Origin: an uncultured Bacilli bacterium
GTDB lineage: Bacteria > Bacillota_I > Bacilli_A > RF39 > UBA660
Assembly (NCBI GenBank): GCA_947623735.1
Contig: CANQHE010000007.1
Span: 1 to 42,513 of the forward strand
Reading direction: 5' to 3'
DNA length: 42,513 bases
Shown here: in pieces, positions 22,550 through 32,705 of the stretch
Numbering within the stretch: position 1 is the stretch's first letter
Layout: the number at the start of each line of letters is the position of its first letter
Notes under the pieces: generated by a model
What the model saw: only the letters and a program-made list of their open reading frames with translations
Told to the model about the DNA's origin: nothing
The model's database searches: none
Made by a program: the position numbers and the translations under genes

Positions 22550-23092
22550 TTAAAATGGTAAATCATCATCACTTAAAGTAATTTCTTCACCAAAATCTTT
22601 AAATGGATCTTCGGAAATATCCGTCGTTGGAACACTATTTACATCTACTGGTGGTTGATAATTATTATTTGACGCTCCAAAATTATTATTACCACCATAA
22701 TTATTATTATTTTGATATCCATTATTAGGGGCCTGATAATTATCATTACTAAAATCCCCTGATGCATTATTATCTTTCGAACCTAAGAATGTAATATTAT
22801 CACACATAACTTCCGTTACATATCTTCTACTACCATCTTGGGCTTGATAACTTCTAGCCTGTATTCTTCCCTCAACTGCGATCTGACTACCTTTATGACA
22901 ATATCTTGCCAAATTTTCGGCTTGCTTTCTCCAAACTACGCAATTTATAAAATCAGCTTCTGATGGTCCGCCATTTTGTGGTGTAAAAGGTCTAGAAACC
23001 GCTAAAGTAAATGTTGCCACACTTAAATTTGTTGGTGTTGTTCTAAGTTCCGGATCTCTCGCTAATCTTCCAATTAAAATTACTTTATTCAT
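22550..23092 (-). CDS. ssb: Single-stranded DNA-binding protein
   Basis: MNKVILIGRLARDPELR... and acidic tail DDDLPF. Confidence 0.97.
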   Translation of the reverse strand: MNKVILIGRLARDPELRTTPTNLSVATFTLAVSRPFTPQNGGPSEADFINCVVWRKQAENLARYCHKGSQIAVEGRIQARSYQAQDGSRRYVTEVMCDNITFLGSKDNNASGDFSNDNYQAPNNGYQNNNNYGGNNNFGASNNNYQPPVDVNSVPTTDISEDPFKDFGEEITLSDDDLPF

Positions 23093-23095
23093 ATT

Positions 23096-23386
23096 TTACT
23101 CCTCATCTAATTTAATAATTAAATGTCTTAAAATAGCTTCATCGATTAAAGCTTTACGATCAAACTCGCTAACTATTTCCGCATTAGCTAAAACTTTAAA
23201 AACAACATAATACCCACTAAGTTCTTTCTTAATTGGATATGCTAATTTTCTTTCGCCCATTTCTTTAACTTCCACTACTTTACCCTTAAGACTTGTAACA
23301 ACATTCTTCATATTTTCAATTGTCTTTTTAATCTTTTCAGCTTCCATAGTAGTTTTTACAATGAACATAATTTCATATTTAGTCAT
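23096..23386 (-). CDS. rpsF: 30S ribosomal protein S6
   Basis: MTKYEIMFIVKTT...GERKLAYPIKKELSGYYVVFKV; rpsF-ssb-rpsR order. Confidence 0.97.
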   Translation of the reverse strand: MTKYEIMFIVKTTMEAEKIKKTIENMKNVVTSLKGKVVEVKEMGERKLAYPIKKELSGYYVVFKVLANAEIVSEFDRKALIDEAILRHLIIKLDEE

Positions 23387-23394
23387 ATTTCCAC

Positions 23395-23462
23395 CTCCTT
23401 ATGGTCTTATTCGGCTTATAGTCCCGCTATAAGCAAGGAGTAATCTCATTACTCGATAGTAT
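23395..23462 (-). promoter_or_regulatory. Candidate ribosomal-protein leader (S6:S18 autoregulatory motif) upstream of rpsF
   Basis: Hairpin GCTTATAG-CGGGA-CTATAAGC with an adjacent CCG in the rpsF 5' UTR. Confidence 0.5.
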
Positions 23463-23551
23463 TATAACCTAAATAATTCCATTTGTAAACCACCAATTTC
23501 TCTAAATTATATGCTAATTCTTTCAAAAAGAAAAAGCTTTTTTTCCAAAGC

Positions 23552-23956
23552 TTAATCAATATTAATTATTTTTTTAGATATATTCTCATCTTTTTTAGGA
23601 GCTACTACTCTTAAAGTACCATCCCTAAATTCAGCTTTAATCGCATCTTCTTCGATTTCGCCAAGATAGAAACTACGAGATAATTTACCATAAAATCTTT
23701 CTCTTCTGATATACTTCTTATCATCTTTTTCTTCTTTTTTAGTATCTTTCTCAGCACTAATAGTAAGAGTTCCTTTATTATATTCGATATTTATATCATC
23801 TTTTGTAAAACCAGGCATATCAAGTTCTAAATTATAAGCCCCATCTGACTCATAAATATCGCACTTCATTTTTGAAGTCTCACTTTCTAAAAAATTATCA
23901 AACATATCATCTAAAAACATTTTTCTTGGTAACATCATCTGTTCCCTTCCTTTCAT
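23552..23956 (-). CDS. Hsp20/alpha-crystallin family small heat shock protein
   Basis: YNLELDMPGFTKDDINIEYNKGTLTISAEK, FRDGTLRVVAPK. Confidence 0.95.
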   Translation of the reverse strand: MKGREQMMLPRKMFLDDMFDNFLESETSKMKCDIYESDGAYNLELDMPGFTKDDINIEYNKGTLTISAEKDTKKEEKDDKKYIRRERFYGKLSRSFYLGEIEEDAIKAEFRDGTLRVVAPKKDENISKKIINID

Positions 23957-23977
23957 ATCTTAAGTATAGCACTATCA

Positions 23978-24004
23978 TTAGCACTTGTCAATAAAGAGTG
24001 CTAA
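23978..24004. promoter_or_regulatory. CIRCE element (HrcA operator) upstream of hsp20
   Basis: TTAGCACTT-N9-GAGTGCTAA; one mismatch to the CIRCE consensus. Confidence 0.9.
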
Positions 24005-24048
24005 ATATTTTCAAAATTCGACAAAAAAACCTAGAGTTGAACTTTAGG

Positions 24049-24639
24049 TTATTTCATAAGTTTAATAATATCTTTAGCTCTCGTATAAAGCATTAATAAA
24101 TTAGCTATTTCTAGAATACTAGCCAGTATTATAAATATTCCCGAAGCCATCGCAAGGTCCATCGCCGCCATCGGATTAATCGCAATAAATATTCCAAAGA
24201 TAAGTAATAATATACTTATAACTAACATGAGTACCCAACCATCAAATCCATATTTTTTAAACTTAAATGCTTCTAATATTTTAACAAGTGCTACAATACT
24301 TAAATAAATACCTAAAGCAAAAGTTAATATCTTAACCATATGAAATGGATTAATAATTGTAAATAAACCCATAATAATTGCTATAACTCCTACATATGCT
24401 TTAAGATTAAATATCGGATTTTCTTTTCTCATTAAAAATTCATAAATATCATATAATCCCAAAAGCATAAAATAAATACCCATAATAACCCCAACTGTAC
24501 TAAGTGTAATCTTAGGATTTAAATAAATTATAACTCCTAAAATTAAAAACACACCATAAAGCAAAATTTTACCAAGCATTATTTTTCCAAAATCAAATGA
24601 TATTTTATCTAAAAATGTTTTGTTTTCTTTATTTGCCAT
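24049..24639 (-). CDS. DUF308/HdeD-like multi-pass membrane protein
   Basis: Six hydrophobic segments, repeated 'GVIxIxxGLFTIINP' pattern. Confidence 0.75.
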   Translation of the reverse strand: MANKENKTFLDKISFDFGKIMLGKILLYGVFLILGVIIYLNPKITLSTVGVIMGIYFMLLGLYDIYEFLMRKENPIFNLKAYVGVIAIIMGLFTIINPFHMVKILTFALGIYLSIVALVKILEAFKFKKYGFDGWVLMLVISILLLIFGIFIAINPMAAMDLAMASGIFIILASILEIANLLMLYTRAKDIIKLMK

Positions 24640-24752
24640 TTTTATTCCTCCTACTAATATTATACTATATTTTTAAAACTAGTCAAGAGTTAATAACTAT
24701 AGACAAAAAAACGATCTTATGTTATAATATGCCCCATTAAGAGGGGATTTTT

Positions 24753-25979
24753 ATGCATATAAAGGAACTTACTATCGCGGAATTTGATAATTTTGCTAAA
24801 AACCATGAATTAGGTAGCTATTATGAAACATCAAGTTATGCTCTTTTAATGGCCGAAAATAATTATGAATATGATTTAATTGGCTACGTCGATGAACTAG
24901 GAGTATTAAAAGCCGCGGCTTTAATTCTCATAAAAAAACTAAACATGAGCACTAAATATGGCTACTCACCCAAAGGTTTTTTAATTGATTATTTTGATTA
25001 TGATTTATTAAAATCTTTTACTCTTGCTCTAAAAGAATATTATCAAAAAAAACTAGCATTTATCAAAATTAATCCTGAAATAGCCATTGGAGAAATAAAC
25101 AAATATTCTAAAATAACTAATTATAATCAAAATATTATTATTAGAGATTACTTAAAAGACTTAGGTTATACTAAACTAAAAGATAATCTTTATTTTGAAG
25201 CAATATTTCCTCGCTTTAATGCCATATTAAATCTTGAAGAATATTCTTTTTCTAAATTATCTAAAAACACTAAAAACAAAATTCGTAAAGCTGAAAAAAA
25301 AGGTTTAGTATTTGAAGTAGCCACCCGTGATAAATTAGATATTCTCTTTGATTTTACTAAAAGAAAAAAATTAACTACTGACTATTACTATAAAAACTAT
25401 TACAACATCTTTGATAAATCATCATCATGTGAATTATTCTTAATTAAAATTGATTATAAAGAGTATTTATTAAACAGTCAAAAATTATATGATAATGAAT
25501 TAATAAACAATCAAATCTTATCTGAAAAACTCATAAATGATTCTAGTAAACTAAATATTAATGCTAAAATGAATTCTGATCGTACTCTCTTATCATATCG
25601 TAATGATATTGAAGTTGCAACTCATGGCTTAAAAAACAATATTACCACCTATATAGCGGGCGCTTTTGTTATCAAATATCAAAATCGTATTAATATTGTT
25701 ATAAGTGGTATTGATACTTCATATCGTAAATTTAATGCCAACTATTATTTACACTATAAAATAATTGAATATTATAAAAATAATTATAAATATTTAGATT
25801 TAAATGGTATTACTGGTGATTTTAGTAATACTAACCCTTATAAAGGTTTAAATGATTTTAAACTAGGTTTTAATCCCCATATTTATGAATTTATTGGCGA
25901 ATTTGACTTAGTACTAAATCCCAAAGTTTATAACAATCTCAACAAAAAAGGAATATTAGCTAAAGAATTTAATCACTAA
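24753..25979 (+). CDS. FemAB-family peptidoglycan aminoacyltransferase
   Basis: FSKLSKNTKNKIRKAEKKGL, YKYLDLNGITGDFSNTNPYKGLNDFKLGFNP motifs. Confidence 0.88.
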   Translation: MHIKELTIAEFDNFAKNHELGSYYETSSYALLMAENNYEYDLIGYVDELGVLKAAALILIKKLNMSTKYGYSPKGFLIDYFDYDLLKSFTLALKEYYQKKLAFIKINPEIAIGEINKYSKITNYNQNIIIRDYLKDLGYTKLKDNLYFEAIFPRFNAILNLEEYSFSKLSKNTKNKIRKAEKKGLVFEVATRDKLDILFDFTKRKKLTTDYYYKNYYNIFDKSSSCELFLIKIDYKEYLLNSQKLYDNELINNQILSEKLINDSSKLNINAKMNSDRTLLSYRNDIEVATHGLKNNITTYIAGAFVIKYQNRINIVISGIDTSYRKFNANYYLHYKIIEYYKNNYKYLDLNGITGDFSNTNPYKGLNDFKLGFNPHIYEFIGEFDLVLNPKVYNNLNKKGILAKEFNH

Positions 25980-26805
25980 TATCCCTTTTTTTATTTCCCT
26001 TTACTTCTCTTACTTCTGGATCTTTATAATAATCTTCATCTTCTTCATTTATCTTTTCTTCTTTAAGTAACTTCCTTTTAAGTTCCATCTTTCGAAGAGC
26101 TTCTTCTTTTTCCCTCTTAGGATCTTTCTTATGTTTATTATCCATTTTTGATGCCGTATTTTTAATATCTGTAAGTTTAAGTATTCTAAGTATATCTCTA
26201 ATAATTATATAGCAGGCTGGTATTAAAATACATATTAACCATCCAAATCTTGAAGCAAGGAAAAATTGTACTCTTCCCAACTGTGGTATTTTAAATATAA
26301 CTTTACCAAGTACGTTACTAAACTTCGCACATGCTTGATCTTCTACTGGATTATAATCTCCTTTTGTTGTATAACATACTTTCCCATCACTATCCGTAGT
26401 AATAGCTACTACTCTATGGGTTATTGTCGTTCCTGGTGTTAGTAAACTAGTCGAAATAAATGTTATAACATCCCCTACTTCAATATCTTCTGGATTATCA
26501 ACTCGGGCATTTATAACCGCATCATAAACATTAATATTTGGTGTCATAGAAGGACTTATAATTGTATAAATCGAAAACTTTGGTTCATGTCCTGCTCCTT
26601 TAGCCGCATATATTTTAGTTGCAATATAATAATAAATTAAAAACACTGCCGCGATTAAAAGAATAACAAAAAGTGCCCATGAAAGTATTTTACTTATTAT
26701 TTTAATTACTTTAAAAAGCGCATCTTTTCCCAATGTAAAATAAACTGCCCCTAAAGCTATTAAAATCACAACTATAGTTGAAATAATTAAAATAGCAGTT
26801 AACAT
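25969..26805 (-). CDS. SipW/ER-type signal peptidase I
   Basis: IISPSMTPNINVYDAVI (Ser), THRVVAI (His in place of Lys), GDYNPVED; membrane segments on both sides. Confidence 0.9.
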   Translation of the reverse strand: MLTAILIISTIVVILIALGAVYFTLGKDALFKVIKIISKILSWALFVILLIAAVFLIYYYIATKIYAAKGAGHEPKFSIYTIISPSMTPNINVYDAVINARVDNPEDIEVGDVITFISTSLLTPGTTITHRVVAITTDSDGKVCYTTKGDYNPVEDQACAKFSNVLGKVIFKIPQLGRVQFFLASRFGWLICILIPACYIIIRDILRILKLTDIKNTASKMDNKHKKDPKREKEEALRKMELKRKLLKEEKINEEDEDYYKDPEVREVKGNKKRDISD

Positions 26806-26924
26806 AAAGCCCCTCCTATTCTAAATCAATTATAGAACATAACCGCCCAAAAAACAAGTTTATTTCCTTCTTTTTACATAAAATTTTTCCACCAAAAAAG
26901 TTCTTATTTCTAAGAACCTTCTTT

Positions 26925-29804
26925 TTAATTAAATGCCACTATTTCAATTTCAATCTTCGCCGCATAATTGACATTTTGATCTTCATCTTGTGGTCTATGG
27001 GTCTCTACAAACTCATAAACAAGATCGAATGATAATTCTTCACCCGCGGCAATTATATAATCACCACTAATAGTTGCTCTTTTACTCTTTGGCGCTGGAG
27101 TTTGAGGAACAATAACATCTCCTTCTCTATAAAGAGTATATTTAAAGTTATCAGATCTAAAGTTATTTTCAACATCAATTAAATTAATACGATAAACAAT
27201 TGAATTAGAACTTTCATTCATAAGAGTAAATTTCTGTGTTCCTGTCCATCCTGGTTGAATATTTTTAGCATCAATTCCTTGAGTATAACTTACCATTAAA
27301 GTACCATCACCAGTACCAAGTTCAAAATAACTATTACCATTACTTTCTGTTGAAGATGCTACTTCTTGTTTAACTGTTACAAAATAAGTCTTAATAGTTC
27401 CATCTTCAGCAACTACTACAATTGGTACTCTAAGTGATCCTTCTACCTCATAAGTTCCATTACCATTAACTCTAGCTTTTTCATCTTCTGCTTCTCCTCG
27501 AACCGTAATATTTTTTACTTCTCTTCCAACCGTTATTGTATATTCTGTTGTATTAGGATCAAATCTAGGAGATAATGAATAATTACCAACTTCTAAATTC
27601 TTTAAATTAGCATTGCTATTTTTCTTATTATCACAGTTGTAATCACATTTACCATCACCATTTGTATCAACATTTTTATCCGGAATATTATCCCCATTAG
27701 TATCACAATTTAGATCACACTTACCATCATCATTGTTATCACAATTTAAATCACATATTCCATCACCGTTAACATCAACGTTTTTATCTGGCACTTTATC
27801 TTTATTAGTATCAATATTAGTATCAGGATTTCCATCACCATTAGTATCACAGTTGTAATCACATTCCCCGTCGCCATCACTATCACAGTTTCTCTCACAT
27901 GATCCACTACCAGTTTTATCAACATTTACGTCTGGTTTTCCATCACCATCAGTATCACAGTTGTAATCGCATTTACCATCACCATCGGTATCACAATTTA
28001 AATCACATGTTCCATCGCCATTAGTATCAACATTCTTATCAGGAATATTATCCCCATTAGTATCACAATTTAGATCACAATCTCCATCGCCATCTTTATC
28101 TTGTTCATTTACATTTTTATCTGGCTTTTTATCATTATCCGTATCTAAATTTGTATCAGGCTTACCATCACCATCGGTATCAATATTTATATCCGGTTTT
28201 CCATCACCATCAGTATCAACATTAACATCTGGTTCTCCATCGCCATTTGTATCAACATTCGTATCTGGCCAACCATCATTATTAGTATCACAGTTAAGAT
28301 CACACTTACCATTTTTATCTGTATCTTGATTCATTAAATTATCATCAGGTTTTCCATCGCCATCAGTATCTTTATTAAACTGTGGAATTTCACTATGTTT
28401 ATAATCAACATCTACATCAGGCTTTCCATCACCATCAGTATCACAGTTAACATCACAAACACCATCACCATCTTTATCAATATTTAAATCTGGTTTTCCA
28501 TCACCATCAATATCACAATTTAAACTACAAGATTTATCATCTTTATCTTTAATATTAATATCCGGTTCTCCATCACCATTAATATCACAATTATAATCGC
28601 ATTTATCGTCTTTATTAGTATCGCAATCTAAATCACATTTACCATCACCGTCTAAATCAACGTTATAATCCGGCATACCATCATCATTAGTATCACAATT
28701 CTTATCGCATTTACCATCACCATCAGTATCTTGGTTAGCTAAGTTTTTATCTGGTTTTCCATCATTATTAGTATCAACATTAACATCTGGTTTCTTATCT
28801 CTATCAACATCTAAATTTGTATCTGGTTTTCCATCATCATTAGTATCACAATTTAGATCACACTTATTATCACCATCAATATCTAAGTTTGTATCAGGTA
28901 TTCCATCTCCCCCGTGATTATCACAGTTAATATCACAATCGCCATCACCATCTGTATCTTGATCTGTTAAATTCTTATCTGGCTTTTTATCATTATTCGT
29001 ATCACAGTTAAAATCACATTCCCCATCTTTATCATAATCAAGATTTAAATCTGGTTTCTTATCGCCATCTGTATCAACATTTGTATCTGGCTCTCCATCT
29101 CCATCTGTATCAATGTTTAAATCTGGTTTTTTATCACCATCTGTATCAACATTTGTATCCGGAACATTATCTCCATTCGTATCACAATTTAAATCACACT
29201 TATTATCGCCATCTAAATCAACATTAAGATCCGGTTTCTTATCATCATTCGTATCAACATTTATATCCGGTTCTCCATCATCATCAGTATCAATATTTAA
29301 ATCTGGAATATCATCACCATTAGTATCGCAATTAACATCACAAGTATTTGTATTATCAAAATCAAGATTTATATCTGGTCTACCATCACCATCAACATCA
29401 CAGTTAAAATCACAAATACCATCGCCATTAGTATCTTTATTAACTATATTAGTATCTGGTTTTCCATCTCCATCACTATCTAAATTAAAATGTGCTTTTC
29501 TATCTCCCTTATAATCAATATTTAAATCTGGCTTTCCATCACCATTAGTATCGCAATTAATATCACAATCTCCATCGCCATCTAAATCAATATTTAAATC
29601 AACAACTCCATCATTATCACTATCACAATTAAGCTTACATGCCCCTGGCATATCAGAATATGCAAAAAATAGTCCTAATAAAGTAACTAGAATTATTAAT
29701 ATACACAAAATAATGATAATTGTAGTTTTCTTTTGATCTTCTTTTCTTTCTTTTTCTAATAAAGCATATTGCTCTTCCAAATTCGTATCTTGCATAAGCG
29801 ACAC
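26925..29804 (-). CDS. Large Asp-rich, Cys-containing Ca-binding-type tandem-repeat surface protein with cadherin-like and TasA-like C-terminal regions
   Basis: N-terminal TM ...LVTLLGLFFAYS; long run of 12-aa D(T/x)DGDGK(P/C)DxN(V/C) units; LSPRFDPNTTEYTITV cadherin-like beta-sandwich; SipW signal peptidase gene adjacent. Confidence 0.88.
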   Translation of the reverse strand: MSLMQDTNLEEQYALLEKERKEDQKKTTIIIILCILIILVTLLGLFFAYSDMPGACKLNCDSDNDGVVDLNIDLDGDGDCDINCDTNGDGKPDLNIDYKGDRKAHFNLDSDGDGKPDTNIVNKDTNGDGICDFNCDVDGDGRPDINLDFDNTNTCDVNCDTNGDDIPDLNIDTDDDGEPDINVDTNDDKKPDLNVDLDGDNKCDLNCDTNGDNVPDTNVDTDGDKKPDLNIDTDGDGEPDTNVDTDGDKKPDLNLDYDKDGECDFNCDTNNDKKPDKNLTDQDTDGDGDCDINCDNHGGDGIPDTNLDIDGDNKCDLNCDTNDDGKPDTNLDVDRDKKPDVNVDTNNDGKPDKNLANQDTDGDGKCDKNCDTNDDGMPDYNVDLDGDGKCDLDCDTNKDDKCDYNCDINGDGEPDINIKDKDDKSCSLNCDIDGDGKPDLNIDKDGDGVCDVNCDTDGDGKPDVDVDYKHSEIPQFNKDTDGDGKPDDNLMNQDTDKNGKCDLNCDTNNDGWPDTNVDTNGDGEPDVNVDTDGDGKPDINIDTDGDGKPDTNLDTDNDKKPDKNVNEQDKDGDGDCDLNCDTNGDNIPDKNVDTNGDGTCDLNCDTDGDGKCDYNCDTDGDGKPDVNVDKTGSGSCERNCDSDGDGECDYNCDTNGDGNPDTNIDTNKDKVPDKNVDVNGDGICDLNCDNNDDGKCDLNCDTNGDNIPDKNVDTNGDGKCDYNCDNKKNSNANLKNLEVGNYSLSPRFDPNTTEYTITVGREVKNITVRGEAEDEKARVNGNGTYEVEGSLRVPIVVVAEDGTIKTYFVTVKQEVASSTESNGNSYFELGTGDGTLMVSYTQGIDAKNIQPGWTGTQKFTLMNESSNSIVYRINLIDVENNFRSDNFKYTLYREGDVIVPQTPAPKSKRATISGDYIIAAGEELSFDLVYEFVETHRPQDEDQNVNYAAKIEIEIVAFN
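27630..29640 (-). repeat. Coding tandem repeat, 36-nt/12-aa period, roughly 55 units
   Basis: Counted approximately from the translated protein (about aa 56-725). Confidence 0.85.
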
Positions 29805-29887
29805 TCCCTACTATTAAAAAGTATACCATAACCTCAATATATTAGCAATATCTAATTTTAATTTTTCATTTAAAAAAAATGAGCTCT

Positions 29888-30493
29888 CTACTCACCTTTA
29901 TCAGCAAATTTAACTTCAATTGTCGCTTGAAAATTAGCCCCAACATTATATTTTTGATCAAAATCAGCATTATTCCAAGTAATTTCAAAACTATAATTAA
30001 AAGGATCATTCTGTGGTGTATGCGTAAATTTCCCCAAAGAAATTAAATTATTAGCCCCCGTTAAATCACCAGTCTTAGCTTCTCCTCCACCCTCACTAAA
30101 CTTATAAGTTAACTCTTGAAATTCCGTCTTACAGCCTTCATCAGTACCAACACTACATTTTTTAAAATCATTTTTAGTTATATTTAAAAACACTTCATAT
30201 GTTACTTCTTCGCTTTCATTACTTCCTGGTTTAACAGTAACACTAAAATTTTTTTGATCTTTATCTCCTGGTACCACATTTTCTAGTTTTATTCCTTTAT
30301 CACCAGCATCATAAGTGACTTCTGTAAGAGTAGCTGTCTCACCCTTAACAAGTGATCCACCGCCACCAAAAGTAACCCCACTCGTAAAATATGCAAAAGA
30401 ATATCCAAAAAGGACAACTAAAGCGCACAAAACTATACCTAAAAGAAGCATCCTCTCTTCCGTATGCAATTCAAATTTCATTTTCTCCACCAC
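29888..30493 (-). CDS. TasA-like/SipW-dependent exported protein
   Basis: Signal VLFGYSFAYFTSG like that of the variable cassettes; VPGDKDQKNFSVTVKPGSNESEEVTYEVFLNI. Confidence 0.8.
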   Translation of the reverse strand: MVEKMKFELHTEERMLLLGIVLCALVVLFGYSFAYFTSGVTFGGGGSLVKGETATLTEVTYDAGDKGIKLENVVPGDKDQKNFSVTVKPGSNESEEVTYEVFLNITKNDFKKCSVGTDEGCKTEFQELTYKFSEGGGEAKTGDLTGANNLISLGKFTHTPQNDPFNYSFEITWNNADFDQKYNVGANFQATIEVKFADKGE

Positions 30494-30572
30494 TCTACTA
30501 TAACAATAATATCAAAAAATGACATAATTTGCAATAACTTAAGAAAAAAAACTAGAAATATCTAGTTAAATT

Positions 30573-30773
30573 TTATCTAAACTTCTTCTTAGTTTTAGCC
30601 CCTACAATCTCAAAAGGTATTCCATTTTTATTTATAACTTGTTTAAGAGCTATATTTATAAATGCACTCATACTAAAACCTAAATCATTCAAAATTTTAG
30701 TAGATTCTTCTTTAACTTTTGCATCAACCAAAACATTAACAGCACTTGTCTTAACCTTCATTTCCTCACCCAC
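30573..30773 (-). CDS. RelB/DinJ-family antitoxin-like protein
   Basis: NVLVDAKVKEESTKILNDLGFSMSAFINIALKQVINKNGIPFEI. Confidence 0.82.
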   Translation of the reverse strand: MGEEMKVKTSAVNVLVDAKVKEESTKILNDLGFSMSAFINIALKQVINKNGIPFEIVGAKTKKKFR

Positions 30774-30859
30774 AACTAAATTATATCAATAAAACCCTAA
30801 TTATTCAACAAAAATAATACATATATACTACAAAAATACTACATAAATACAATATAAAT

Positions 30860-30943
30860 AAAAAACACAGTCTTATTAACAGTAATCGCAGTTGCAACTC
30901 TTCTTGTTGCTGTAGTTGGTGCTACTTTTGCGTATTTTACCGC
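30860..30943 (+). repeat. Left arm of a perfect 84-bp inverted repeat (signal-peptide box)
   Basis: Identical in reverse complement to 35584-35667, checked base by base. Confidence 0.97.
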
Positions 30944-31709
30944 TACAAGTACTAGTACTGGAGAAGGTACAAAAACAGGAGAAGTTGAAACAACCATTTT
31001 AGGAGGAACTAGTTTTACTTTTTCAGGTAAAGATTTAGCACATGATTATTTAAAATATCCCGGTGGACTTGCAGTGTTTGGAGCAAAAGCAGAATTTGCT
31101 AAAACAGATACTATGACGGATACAAATGATTATGATTTAACTTTTGATCTAGAAATTAATTACATAAATGAAACTAGCGATAACTTATTATGGGCTCTTT
31201 ACATGGTTGAAGGTGATGGCCTTGAAGCTGATTTAGATCCAGATTGTAAATTAGTTAGCGATGTAGTAGGTAATGAAACCCATTATTGGTATAATGATAC
31301 TGGTACAAAAGATGAAGAAGAAGATGAAACTCCAACAAGCTGTACTTTAAGTTCTTCTCAAAAAGAAACACTTCAAAGCACGACTATGATTGGTTATGGT
31401 TACTTAAAAGCTAATCAAAGTCAAAATGCTGTTATAAATAAAGAAACAGCAACTCAAACAGGAAATCCATCTGGTACAACTGTTGGCAATGTAACTGCGG
31501 AATTATATAATACTGGAGATGAAACTAATAATCCACTAAAAGGTAGAACACTTAATACAGAAGATACTAAATCAAAGTATTACTACTTAGTAGTTCAATA
31601 TCCTAATGAAAATTCAAAACAAAATGAAGACGAAGGATCAAAAACAATAAATGTTTCTTTAAAAGTTTCAACAGGTTCTGCAGCAGCAACATTGAGAAAG
31701 AAAGCTTAA
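30860..31709 (+). pseudogene. Silent cassette 1 of the variable surface protein (no start codon or SD)
   Basis: KNTVLLTVIAVATLLVAVVGATFAYFTATST... open to TAA 31709; in-frame TAA at 30855 directly upstream; the ORF track only shows 31074-31709. Confidence 0.85.
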
Positions 31710-31774
31710 AAACTATTGAAAACCTAAAACTATCGAAAAGATAGTTTTTTTGATGGGAATTTTTATTCCCCATG
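31707..31774 (+). terminator. Conserved cassette 3' element, copy 1: terminator hairpin plus second hairpin
   Basis: AACTATC-GAAAA-GATAGTTTTTTT then GGGAATTTTTATTCCC. Confidence 0.85.
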
Positions 31775-31792
31775 GTTTTCTTCTAGTTTTTA

Positions 31793-31815
31793 TATAATAT
31801 ACGAAGTATATTATA
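31793..31815. repeat. 23-bp lox/dif-like palindrome, copy 1
   Basis: TATAATATAC-GAA-GTATATTATA, perfect 10-bp arms. Confidence 0.85.
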
Positions 31816-31838
31816 GGTAAAATACGCAGCACCATAAA

Positions 31839-32615
31839 CAGTAATCTAGAGTTGCAACTCTTCTTGTTGCTGTAGTTGGTGCTACTTTTGCGTATTTTAC
31901 CGCTACTAATACTGGCACTGGAGAAGGGCAAAAAGCTGAAGTAACGACAACAAAACTTGATAGTGTAACAGTTACTGCTTCAGAAGAAGGAGTTAAAGGT
32001 GTATTAGACTATCCAGGTGGACTTATGATATCTACAACAAAGGTAACAGCATCTACTGCTGGAGAAGGAAGTTACAAAGTTACTTACGATTTAAAACTAA
32101 CTGGAGAAAATGGGACAGAAACTGATGTAAATTGGTATTTGTTTAGAGCTGGAGATGGGACAGGAATTAAAGCTTTAGCAGATCCTAAATGCAAGTTGCA
32201 AATTGATTCAGAAGGAAATACTTCTAAATATTATTATAAAAATGAAGAAAAGTCCGAAACTTGTACTCCAAAAGGTTATATTGAAGAAAAATTAAGCGAC
32301 TTACAATTAGTTGCTAAAGGAACCTTAGCTGAAGGAGCAGTAAGCAACACAGTATTAAGTGCTACTCCTGGTGCAATGGAGGGTATCGAAATTACAAATG
32401 GTGATCCTGAAGGTTTAACAGGACAAACATTGTATACTACTACTGGCGAAAATAAATATGATACTGAATATTATTACTTAGTCGTTGAATATCCTAACAA
32501 GCAAGATTCTGTACAAGGAAACGAAGGAAATCAAAACAATGATATGAATAAAAAAATAAGCATATCTATTAGTTCGCTTGAAAATGTTGTAACTGTATTA
32601 GATAAAACTGAATAA
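31839..32615 (+). pseudogene. Silent cassette 2
   Basis: Shared box VATLLVAVVGATFAYFTATN in frame to TAA 32615; in-frame TAA immediately upstream of the box. Confidence 0.85.
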
Positions 32616-32617
32616 TC

Positions 32618-32693
32618 AAAAAACTATTGAAAACCTAAAACTATCGAAAAGATAGTTTTTTTTGATGGGGAATTTTTATTCCCCATGGTTTTT
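32618..32693 (+). terminator. Conserved cassette 3' element, copy 2
   Basis: Same double hairpin; here ATGGGGAAT-TTTT-ATTCCCCAT is perfect. Confidence 0.85.
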
Positions 32694-32705
32694 TTCTAGT
32701 TTTTA

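Noticed and set aside
29113-29514. 133-aa plus-strand ORF
   Set aside because: Antisense shadow of the Asp-rich repeat region (low-complexity S/P/L sequence)
27630-29640. Regular 36-nt periodicity that superficially resembles a CRISPR array
   Set aside because: No unique spacers; the period is fully explained by 12-aa coding repeats in one long open frame on the minus strand
31793-31815. Identification of the 23-bp palindrome as loxP or dif
   Set aside because: Arms and spacer do not match either site; only general architecture is similar, so reported as lox/dif-like without identity
31713-31931. 72-aa minus-strand ORF (and similarly 32724-32918 minus, 34389-34811 plus)
   Set aside because: Reverse-complement reading of the shared box/3' element; no SD; explained by the cassette repeats
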